A stretch of DNA of 5,148 nucleotides from Spirochaetaceae bacterium (GTDB taxonomy: Bacteria > Spirochaetota > Spirochaetia > B11-G9), in NCBI GenBank assembly GCA_030600745.1, contig JAUVLL010000249.1, positions 1 through 5,148 on the forward strand, given 5' to 3'. Below, piece after piece: positions 1 to 5,148 of this stretch. The notes below the pieces were generated by a model, which saw nothing but the letters and a program-made list of their open reading frames with translations, was not told where the DNA came from and did no database searches. A program made the position numbers and the translations under genes. Each line of letters begins with the position of its first letter. Within the stretch, counting starts at the first letter, position 1.

Positions 1-105
1 CATTACGCAATAATTTTCGAATTTGCTTATAATGGAATGGAAAAAGAAACTCATAAAAGATATGGATACTTATTTTGGCTTGTTAAAGGGTTAAATTGGA
101 ACTAA
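1..105 (+). CDS. C-terminal fragment of an unidentified protein
   Basis: An open frame enters from the left edge and runs 34 codons to a TAA at 103-105. The tail is rich in aromatic and basic residues (it contains KETHKRYGYLFWLVKG and ends in LNWN), a composition often seen at the cytoplasmic end of glycosyltransferases or membrane-associated enzymes. I do not recognise the family and no catalytic motif is visible. An internal ATG exists at codon 13, but nothing in front of it looks like a ribosome binding site, so this is more likely the end of a longer gene than a tiny complete one. Its last 23 bases overlap, tail-to-tail, the 3' end of the - strand permease fusion gene. The frame could be a chance opening, since it is short and unsupported by homology. 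Confidence 0.5.
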   Translation, partial: HYAIIFEFAYNGMEKETHKRYGYLFWLVKGLNWN

Positions 106-2527
106 TTAAACCTTCCCCTTCTTTCAGTTCTTTTTTTGGGATCTCCATGCCGTTAAAATAGCTGTCAATTTCCCCCTCAATCATAACAGCAAGAGGATAC
201 TGATCTCTCTCTTCTTCTGCTGGTGGAAAAATAACAGTTGGATTATAGAGATTAATTTTGTCCTTCATCTCCCAGCTTTTTTCAGATGATGAGAACAGGA
301 TGTCAATATTTTTCAACTTGTCTGAGTTATCGTCAATTACAAGAGGAGAAGTATTAAGCATTATTAATTCTTTAATGTTATTTAAAAAGGGTAATGTTTT
401 ATTAATATTTTTTGATTGAATTTCCGGTGCAAAATAAAAGGTTGTTTCTGAAAGACCTCCGGAAGCATTCCGTCCTGTCTGCTTGTAACAGTTTTCATCC
501 AGAATATAGGATTTGCTGATATTAACACCATAGTGGTTGAGTAGTTTATCGAGCCCTGTATTCCTTGGTACATATACCGGGGGTTGGGGATTGTAGGGAT
601 TCTGATTGTCAATAATTTCTGTATGTGTATCAATAAAGAGCCCAACAGAGTTTCCTTTCATTATATACTGATCAATTTGATAGAGATCCCACGGGCTTAG
701 TTTTTCTTTTGGACTGACTATCAGCAATGTTTTTATATTATCAGGAATACCCTCACTTAAGGTATTTACAGGTTTTAGTAAATAATTATCCGATATCATG
801 GCATTAAAATTGTTTAAAGAAGGTCCCTGTCTGGTCTGGGCATAGGGATTTTGATAAAGATCCAGAGTCCCGTATTCTGATAGCCAGGCAATTTCCTCAT
901 TAAGCCCCAATAGCTTTTCGATACTGCCGGTAATGTTATCTGACAGATTTTCAGGACTTATCATATCATAACCAAAAATATTTTTTTGGAGTAATGTAAT
1001 AACTGTAGATTGCTTTCCATTACTTATTACAAGATCTGCATAGACTTTTTTTATTGAACCATCAAAGGTCTGCAGATTAAATGAAGTCAGGTTGTGGTTC
1101 TTATTTTGTAGAGAAGATCTGTCAGGATCGATATAGTTATATGTTAATTTATTATAATTTGAATTATTAAGATTACTGGTAATTTGCTTTACCTTATCAG
1201 GGTATTCCGATAAGCCTTCTCCCATGGAATAAAGAGAGGAGGAAAGGTATAGATCAAGAGTAATGTTTTTTTGTAGAGAAAGGAGGGCAGAAATCTTTTT
1301 ACTTATTTTGTTAATATTTCCGGTAATGGTGTATTCAAGATTATTTAATGATGCAACTGAAGGTATTGTTTCCTGCATATTACCATGAATAAGTGTTATA
1401 CCCATGTATACATTCTGAAGTTTTACTTCGTCATTTTCAATTGTCTGAATTTGGATAGGGGTAATTGAATAATCCGTCGCAAGTCCTTTTATATTTTTTC
1501 CCCTTTTATCTGTAGAGGTTCCATCCTTGTTTATTGTATATATCTGATAGTTAAAGTTGTTGTTAGCGGTCAGTGAGTATTCTTCCATTAAATCAGTAAA
1601 CTCCCTTTGAAGATTGCTGTATCTTCCTGGGAGGTTATCAGAAAAAAATGCTTTTATTGTCAGGGGTTCTTCTAATTTGGATACAGCAGTAATACTTGCG
1701 TCTGACAGGGAGTATTTTTTGTTAACTGTCAGATCAAGGCGAAGAAACAGAGTCCCCGAAACTATATTAATTAAAATAAGTACCGCAAAGTAGAGAACAA
1801 AGTTAAGTTTAATTGATCTGGTTCCCTCTTTTATAATAAGATATGTGCCGGCAAGAAAAATAATCATTATAGAAACAAAGTAGATGATATCTCTGGAATC
1901 TATAACACCTTTGGCAATATTATTAAAATGAAAAACAGAGCCGAGATACTGAAAAAATCCAGTTAGAAACCCGGGAATAAATATAAGTACTAAACTTATC
2001 AATGTCAGGAAAAGGGAAGCTCCGGCACTTACAAGAAATGCAATAACCTGATTACGGGTAAGAGAAGATGCCATTATGCCAATAGCAGAATATGCTCCGG
2101 CCAAAAGAACAGCACCCAGGTATCCGCCAATTACCGGCCCTGTATCCAGATCACCAAGGATATTAATAAACAGTGGATAAATCAGTGTCGGGATAAGCAT
2201 TACTACTGCAAAGAAAAGCGCAGCCAGAAATTTTCCACCAATAATATCCATTAGGCTGACAGGAAGAGTTGCAGAAATCTCAAAAGAACCGCTGCGGTAC
2301 TCTTCTGCAAACATCCTCATTGTTAATGCCGGTATAATAAATGAAAAGATTATCGGAAGAAGGTTAAAAAAGTCCCTCATATCCGCTCTTCCTGAAAGAA
2401 AAAAGGTAGAAAAGAAAAACCATCCTGTAAGTACAAGGAACAGAGTAGTTACTACATAAGCTATTGGAGATGAGAAAAATGTTCTGACCTCTCTCTTGAA
2501 AATTATAAAAATATTTTTTAGAGACAT
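83..2527 (-). CDS. GldF-GldG-like fusion: ABC-2 permease plus auxiliary domain
   Basis: This 814-residue protein is probably the membrane part of an ABC complex with the ATPase encoded just upstream. Residues 1-235 form an ABC-2 permease of GldF type: an N-terminal cytoplasmic stretch (FKREVRTFFSSPIAYV), the typical loop FAEEYRSGSFE near 73-83, and hydrophobic segments near 20-42, 56-72, 98-125, 133-155, 162-186 and 212-233. A seventh segment at 241-262 leads into a GldG-like extracytoplasmic region, recognised by LDLTVNKKYSLSDAS (264-278), SDNLPGRY, LREFTDL-like helices and a second half around 596-680 (LLIVSPKEKLS, GLDKLLNHYGVNISKSYILD). GldF and GldG are usually separate proteins. In Flavobacterium they are gliding-associated; elsewhere the substrate is unknown. 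No hydrophobic helix follows residue 262, so the usual C-terminal anchor is absent. The start has a good ribosome site (AAAGGAAG) and abuts the ATPase stop codon. Confidence 0.85.
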   Translation of the reverse strand: MSLKNIFIIFKREVRTFFSSPIAYVVTTLFLVLTGWFFFSTFFLSGRADMRDFFNLLPIIFSFIIPALTMRMFAEEYRSGSFEISATLPVSLMDIIGGKFLAALFFAVVMLIPTLIYPLFINILGDLDTGPVIGGYLGAVLLAGAYSAIGIMASSLTRNQVIAFLVSAGASLFLTLISLVLIFIPGFLTGFFQYLGSVFHFNNIAKGVIDSRDIIYFVSIMIIFLAGTYLIIKEGTRSIKLNFVLYFAVLILINIVSGTLFLRLDLTVNKKYSLSDASITAVSKLEEPLTIKAFFSDNLPGRYSNLQREFTDLMEEYSLTANNNFNYQIYTINKDGTSTDKRGKNIKGLATDYSITPIQIQTIENDEVKLQNVYMGITLIHGNMQETIPSVASLNNLEYTITGNINKISKKISALLSLQKNITLDLYLSSSLYSMGEGLSEYPDKVKQITSNLNNSNYNKLTYNYIDPDRSSLQNKNHNLTSFNLQTFDGSIKKVYADLVISNGKQSTVITLLQKNIFGYDMISPENLSDNITGSIEKLLGLNEEIAWLSEYGTLDLYQNPYAQTRQGPSLNNFNAMISDNYLLKPVNTLSEGIPDNIKTLLIVSPKEKLSPWDLYQIDQYIMKGNSVGLFIDTHTEIIDNQNPYNPQPPVYVPRNTGLDKLLNHYGVNISKSYILDENCYKQTGRNASGGLSETTFYFAPEIQSKNINKTLPFLNNIKELIMLNTSPLVIDDNSDKLKNIDILFSSSEKSWEMKDKINLYNPTVIFPPAEEERDQYPLAVMIEGEIDSYFNGMEIPKKELKEGEGLISSNLTL

Positions 2528-3454
2528 TTAAACTTCCTTTGTAAGTTCTTTAAAGATATGCTCAAGAGACTTCTTTTCCTGCACCATTTCAAGGAGTATC
2601 CAGTCTTCTTTCTTAATCAGTTTATAGATATCAGCCCTCTGATCTTGTTTTGTAGTCAGTGTTACCATAAGTTGTTCTTCTGTTTCCTCAATATCACTTA
2701 AGGAAATTCCTTCAAGATTTCCAAAAACCTTTTTGACTTTTTTTGCATCAGTATGTTCTAATTTAATGAGAGTAATATTATCAACAGATTTGTCACCCTT
2801 AAGCATTTCCGTTGTTCCATCTGCAACCAGTTTACCTTTGTTCATTATAACAACCCTGTCACAGGTTGCTTCCGCTTCACTTAGAATATGAGTGGAAAAA
2901 ATAATTGTCTTCTTTTTCCCGATCTCTTTTATAATAGTTCTGATTTCCGCTATCTGGTTAGGGTCAAGGCCGCTGGTAGGCTCATCAAGAACAAGTATTT
3001 CAGGATCATCCATAAGAGCCAGAGCCAGTCCTACCCTTTGTTTATATCCCCTGGAAAGAGTAGAAACACTCTTGTGCATCACTTCTCTGATACCGCAAAG
3101 ATCTGCAAGCTCCTGGAGTCTGTCCACCACCATTGCTGGTGAAATATTTCGTACATCCGCAATAAACTTCAGATAATCATAGACAAGCATATCTGTATAT
3201 ATGGGTGAGGATTCCGGCAGATATCCAATAAGCTTTTTTACTTCGAGGGTATTTTTTTCTGTATCGATACCGTTCACCAAAATTGATCCGGAAGTAGGGT
3301 TTATATAACCGGTCAGCATCCTTAAAGTGGTGGTTTTCCCTGCACCGTTAGGCCCCAGAATTCCAAGTATCCGGCCCTCTGGAATTTCCAGACTTATTCC
3401 GTCTACCGCCCTGGTTTCCCCAAAAAACTTTGTAATATTGTTAATACTTATCAT
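2528..3454 (-). CDS. ABC transporter ATP-binding protein, GldA-like
   Basis: A 308-residue cytoplasmic ATPase expected to drive the fused permease encoded immediately downstream. All nucleotide-binding elements are present: Walker A GPNGAGKT (34-41), signature LSRGYKQR (133-140), Walker B ILVLDEPT (153-160) with catalytic Glu158, D-loop SGLD (161-164) and switch His189 in FSTHIL. The Q-loop position reads GYLPESSPIY, with Glu rather than Gln, as is common in the GldA-type branch (GYLPE..PLY). Residues from about 220 to 308 form the C-terminal accessory domain found in ABC-2 exporters. I start the gene at the ATG at 3454 because GAAGGAG lies 9 bases ahead and the protein then begins directly with the first beta strand (MISINNITKFFGE). 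The frame is open further upstream to a TTG at 3478, but that stretch contains the ribosome site. The stop codon touches the next ATG, indicating one operon and probable translational coupling. Confidence 0.93.
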   Translation of the reverse strand: MISINNITKFFGETRAVDGISLEIPEGRILGILGPNGAGKTTTLRMLTGYINPTSGSILVNGIDTEKNTLEVKKLIGYLPESSPIYTDMLVYDYLKFIADVRNISPAMVVDRLQELADLCGIREVMHKSVSTLSRGYKQRVGLALALMDDPEILVLDEPTSGLDPNQIAEIRTIIKEIGKKKTIIFSTHILSEAEATCDRVVIMNKGKLVADGTTEMLKGDKSVDNITLIKLEHTDAKKVKKVFGNLEGISLSDIEETEEQLMVTLTTKQDQRADIYKLIKKEDWILLEMVQEKKSLEHIFKELTKEV

Positions 3455-3463
3455 TAAGCATAA

Positions 3464-3470
3464 CTCCTTC
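3464..3470 (-). promoter_or_regulatory. Ribosome binding site that fixes the ATPase start
   Basis: Read on the - strand the sequence is GAAGGAG, followed by 9 bases and ATG at 3454. It decides the start against the longer open frame beginning with TTG at 3478, which would translate through this site. Confidence 0.75.
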
Positions 3471-3508
3471 AATAACAATTATTTTCAGTATTATGTTAAC
3501 CGATTTGA

Positions 3509-3537
3509 ATTACATAAACATTGCATATTTATTACAA
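3509..3537 (-). promoter_or_regulatory. Candidate promoter of the ABC operon
   Basis: On the - strand TTGTAA (3537-3532) is followed after 17 bases by TGTAAT (3514-3509), matching the sigma-70 consensus at 4 of 6 and 5 of 6 positions. Transcription would begin near 3502 and give a leader of about 48 bases before the ATPase start. The region is so AT-rich that chance matches are likely, so this is only the best candidate by eye. Confidence 0.35.
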
Positions 3538-3599
3538 TTTTGTAATGTTATATTAATTTTACTCTTGTACAATAGATTAAAAAATATTTAATTTGCATC

Positions 3600-3627
3600 T
3601 TGAAAAAATATATAGTTTTCTTATAAA
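3600..3627 (+). promoter_or_regulatory. Candidate promoter of the acyltransferase gene
   Basis: TTGAAA (3600-3605), a 16-base spacer and TATAAA (3622-3627) each match the sigma-70 consensus at 5 of 6 positions. Transcription would begin around 3634, leaving a leader of about 30 bases. A ribosome site GAGGT (3650-3654) sits 9 bases before the ATG at 3664. The surrounding AT-richness lowers certainty. Confidence 0.45.
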
Positions 3628-3663
3628 ATGTCAATATATTTTGATCTATGAGGTTATTTTTAA

Positions 3664-4401
3664 ATGTTGACTTTTATACTAACAATCTATGAAATGATAC
3701 TTTTTATTGCAGTCTGCCTGGTTTTATATCCAATAGCTGTGTTACTGTTTATATTTACAGCTCCCTTTGATAAAAAAAGAGTTCTCCTTCATCGTTATTC
3801 CTGTTTTTGGGGAAGTCTTTATATATGGCTTCAACCATGGTGGAAAGTTTCCTGGGAGGGGAAAGATTATATTAAAAAAAATAAAGCCTATGTAGTCGTA
3901 TCAAATCATCAAACACTTATTGATATTATTGTTATATATACTATGTTTAAGCACTTTAAATGGGTTGCCAAAGATTCACTTTTAAAAGTTCCTTTTGTCG
4001 GCTGGAATATGGCTCTTAACGGGTATATTATTGTAAAAAGAACTGATGCAAAAAGTCAGATAAAAATGATGAAGAATTCGGAAAAAGTTCTTAAATCCGG
4101 TAGTTCTATTATGATATTCCCTGAAGGAACAAGATCTGCTGATGGTACTATGGGCCGCTTCAAGCGGGGAGCATTTATACTCTCTGAAATTGCTGATGTA
4201 CCTGTTATCCCTATTGCTCTTCATAATGTAGATAAAGCAGTACGAAAAAACAGTCTTTGGCTTAATAAATCCAGAGATATGAAAGCAAGGATATTTCCAC
4301 CGGTTAATCCAAAAGATTTTAAAAATACCAAAGAGATGTCTGCTGCTGTAAAAGGTATTATTGCCAGTCAGTTGGAAGAATGGAAAAAACTATCTTTATA
4401 A
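3664..4401 (+). CDS. plsC: 1-acyl-sn-glycerol-3-phosphate acyltransferase (PlsC family)
   Basis: A 245-residue enzyme expected to transfer an acyl chain to the sn-2 position of lysophosphatidic acid, making phosphatidic acid at the inner face of the cytoplasmic membrane. The family motifs appear in order: the catalytic HX4D in SNHQTLID (His82, Asp87), GYIIVKR (120-126), the glycerol-phosphate-binding FPEGTRS (152-158), KRGAF (167-171) and VIPIAL (181-186). A hydrophobic N-terminus (about residues 3-33) provides the membrane anchor. The length is normal for the family. The start is supported by GAGGT 9 bases upstream. The gene is divergent from the ABC operon. It is followed on the same strand by vapBC and, further on, by glpK, which makes the glycerol-3-phosphate from which its substrate derives. 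Substrate choice (lysophosphatidic acid versus another acyl acceptor) cannot be proved from motifs alone. Confidence 0.92.
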   Translation: MLTFILTIYEMILFIAVCLVLYPIAVLLFIFTAPFDKKRVLLHRYSCFWGSLYIWLQPWWKVSWEGKDYIKKNKAYVVVSNHQTLIDIIVIYTMFKHFKWVAKDSLLKVPFVGWNMALNGYIIVKRTDAKSQIKMMKNSEKVLKSGSSIMIFPEGTRSADGTMGRFKRGAFILSEIADVPVIPIALHNVDKAVRKNSLWLNKSRDMKARIFPPVNPKDFKNTKEMSAAVKGIIASQLEEWKKLSL

Positions 4402-4430
4402 TGGCCGGGGAAACACTGAAAATAAGCATG

Positions 4431-4452
4431 GAAACAGCTTTTTTGTTGTTTC
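4431..4452 (+). other. Imperfect hairpin with a T6 loop between plsC and vapB
   Basis: GAAACAGC (4431-4438) can pair with GTTGTTTC (4445-4452), including one G-T wobble, leaving a loop of six T. No T-run follows the 3' arm, so it does not look like a standard Rho-independent terminator in the + direction. It could weakly separate plsC transcription from vapBC, or be chance. Confidence 0.3.
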
Positions 4453-4456
4453 AAAT

Positions 4457-4485
4457 TTGACAAATACGATAAACCAGCGTACACT
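4457..4485 (+). promoter_or_regulatory. vapBC promoter
   Basis: A perfect -35 box TTGACA (4457-4462), an optimal 17-base spacer and a -10 box TACACT (4480-4485, 4 of 6 matches to TATAAT) form the best promoter in the window. Transcription should begin at about 4491-4493, essentially on the vapB ATG at 4493. No purine-rich ribosome site precedes this ATG, so the message is probably leaderless. Confidence 0.7.
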
Positions 4486-4494
4486 CTATCGTAT
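4464..4494. promoter_or_regulatory. Inverted repeat, probable VapB/VapBC operator
   Basis: ATACGATA (4464-4471) and TATCGTAT (4487-4494) are perfect 8-base inverted copies separated by 15 bases, with half-site centres 23 bases apart, about two helical turns. The repeat encloses the -10 box and its right arm covers the first two bases of the vapB start codon. VapB-type ribbon-helix-helix antitoxins normally repress their own operon by binding inverted repeats at this place, so this is the expected operator. Its identity is inferred from position and symmetry. Confidence 0.65.
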
Positions 4495-4708
4495 GAAGGT
4501 TACAGCAAACATTGCAGATGGCATAATTGAAGAAGTTAAAGAGCTTACTAATCAATCTACAATAACAAAGGCTATTACTATTGCTCTTAAAGAATGGATT
4601 GATCTATATCACATTAAAGTATTAAATACAGAAGTAATGGATGGGCCTCTGGAATTTGAACCTGGTTATTCAGCTGATAGGGTTCGGGAAACAAACAGAA
4701 ATAGATGA
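4493..4708 (+). CDS. vapB: VapB-family antitoxin (ribbon-helix-helix)
   Basis: A 71-residue protein that should neutralise the VapC nuclease encoded next to it and repress the operon. The N-terminus fits the ribbon-helix-helix DNA-binding fold of this VapB type: beta strand KVTANI (2-7), helix ADGIIEEVKELTN (8-20), turn, and helix TITKAITIALKEWIDLYH (23-40). The C-terminal tail (PLEFEPGYSADRVRE, about 52-66) is of the kind that wraps around the toxin's active site. I chose the ATG at 4493 because the fold begins there and the promoter and operator lie immediately before it. The same frame is open upstream to 4361, but that extension overlaps plsC and would translate the promoter. The stop codon overlaps the vapC start (ATGA at 4705-4708). 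No Shine-Dalgarno sequence is visible. Confidence 0.85.
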   Translation: MKVTANIADGIIEEVKELTNQSTITKAITIALKEWIDLYHIKVLNTEVMDGPLEFEPGYSADRVRETNRNR

Positions 4709-5082
4709 TTATACTTGACACATCTATCTGGATTGAATTTCTAAAAGGAAATCCAGAATACAATTCTAAAATAAAACAGATGTTAGAGAGTAATAAAATA
4801 TTAGCTGTTGATTGTATTTTTGCAGAATTGCTGCAGGGAGTCAGGAATAATAGAGAAAAGAATATTATTCTTTCATATTGGAATTATTTACCTAAAGTGA
4901 ACGGTAATGGCTTATTTATTGAAGCAGGTTTGTTTTCGAATAATAATAAATTGTCAGATAAAGGAGTTGGATTAATTGATACATTAATCTATATGTATAC
5001 TTTAAAATCAAATTCTATTTTGTGGACTTTAGATAAAAAACTGATAAAAATTATCTCAGATGATTTAATATATAAGACATGA
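4705..5082 (+). CDS. vapC: VapC toxin, PIN-domain endoribonuclease
   Basis: A 125-residue PIN-domain protein expected to cut RNA (often tRNA or rRNA in characterised VapC toxins) using metal ions, and to be held inactive by VapB. The four conserved acidic positions are present: Asp5 in ILDTSIWIEFL, Glu41 in FAELLQGVR, Asp92 in GLIDTLIYMYTL and Asp110 in WTLDKKL. Length is normal for the family and the frame is intact, so the toxin is probably active. Its ATG overlaps the vapB stop (ATGA) and has only a poor ribosome site upstream, pointing to translational coupling that keeps toxin below antitoxin. It ends 15 bases before the start of glpK. The RNA target cannot be read from the sequence. Confidence 0.9.
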   Translation: MIILDTSIWIEFLKGNPEYNSKIKQMLESNKILAVDCIFAELLQGVRNNREKNIILSYWNYLPKVNGNGLFIEAGLFSNNNKLSDKGVGLIDTLIYMYTLKSNSILWTLDKKLIKIISDDLIYKT

Positions 5083-5097
5083 AGAGATGAGGTGAAA

Positions 5098-5148
5098 ATG
5101 AGTTACATTATTGCATTGGATCAGGGAACCACCAGTTCCCGGGCACTT
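5098..5148 (+). CDS. glpK: Glycerol kinase, N-terminal fragment
   Basis: The first 17 codons of a gene cut off by the right edge. The start MSYIIALDQGTTSSRAL carries the DQGTTSSR motif, the phosphate-binding loop at the N-terminus of FGGY-family sugar and glycerol kinases, in the form typical of glycerol kinase. The enzyme makes sn-glycerol-3-phosphate from glycerol and ATP in the cytoplasm. The ATG at 5098 has a ribosome site (GAGG at 5089-5092) five bases upstream. The gene begins 15 bases after the vapC stop with no room for its own promoter between them, so it is either read through from vapBC or served by a promoter inside vapC. Another FGGY kinase is possible, but less likely given the motif. 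Confidence 0.88.
   Translation, partial: MSYIIALDQGTTSSRAL

Noticed and set aside
98..137. Possible + strand terminator (GAAC...GTTC followed by a T-run)
   Set aside because: The stem is only four pairs with a loop of about 25 bases and the T-run lies in coding sequence for the - strand gene.
382..645. Alternative - strand frame inside the permease fusion gene
   Set aside because: It is out of frame with a long, well-supported protein and shows no recognisable domain.
3455..3478. Eight-codon upstream extension of the ATPase to a TTG codon
   Set aside because: The extension contains the ribosome site GAAGGAG that serves the ATG at 3454, and its residues fall outside the ABC fold.
2888..3545. 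Several open frames on the + strand opposite the ABC ATPase
   Set aside because: They lie antisense to a gene with all its motifs intact, have no family features and no evident ribosome sites. They are shadows of the real coding frame.
3565..3592. Palindrome TTGTACAA and inverted repeat ATTAAA/TTTAAT in the divergent intergenic region
   Set aside because: Both are short and lie in very AT-rich sequence where such symmetry is common. They do not overlap the better promoter candidates in a telling way.
3982..4224. Antisense frame within plsC
   Set aside because: It is opposite the conserved acyltransferase motifs and has no features of its own.
4424..4444. AAGC/GCTTTTTT as a Rho-independent terminator after plsC
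   Set aside because: Only four pairs around a nine-base loop, with just two G-C pairs, is too weak to call.
4361..4492. Forty-four-codon N-terminal extension of vapB
   Set aside because: It overlaps the end of plsC in another frame, would translate across the promoter and operator, and VapB proteins begin at the beta strand found right after the ATG at 4493.

Overview
This is an AT-rich bacterial segment with compact gene spacing. The phylum cannot be fixed from the sequence alone. A GldA-type ATPase paired with a fused GldF-GldG membrane protein would fit a spirochaete or another lineage carrying 'Gld-like' ABC exporters outside Bacteroidota, but that is a guess from family distribution.

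Left part (1-3454): a short C-terminal piece of an unrecognised + strand protein ends at 105. It runs tail-to-tail, with a 23-base overlap, into a - strand two-gene operon. That operon reads from right to left: an ABC ATPase (3454 to 2528), then directly abutting it (TAA|ATG) an 814-residue fusion of an ABC-2 permease (GldF-like) with a GldG-like extracytoplasmic auxiliary domain (2527 to 83). Together they should form one membrane ABC complex of unknown substrate. The fusion protein stops without the C-terminal membrane anchor usual in GldG-like proteins.

Middle (3455-3663): a divergent, very AT-rich intergenic region with a plausible promoter for each direction.

Right part (3664-5148): all genes are on the + strand. 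First is a PlsC-type 1-acylglycerol-3-phosphate acyltransferase. Next is a VapB/VapC type II toxin-antitoxin pair joined by an ATGA overlap. Last is the first 17 codons of glycerol kinase (glpK), beginning 15 bases after vapC. The two flanking metabolic genes belong to glycerol-3-phosphate/phospholipid metabolism, and the toxin-antitoxin pair sits between them. The clearest regulatory structure is directly in front of vapB: a near-consensus promoter whose -10 box lies inside a perfect 8-base inverted repeat reaching into the vapB start codon. No Shine-Dalgarno sequence is present, which suggests a leaderless, autorepressed transcript.

I found no RNA genes, CRISPR arrays or insertion sequences. 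I see no strong evidence of a wholly new system. The most worthwhile leads are the vapB operator/promoter layout, the vapBC-glpK arrangement and the shortened GldFG fusion.
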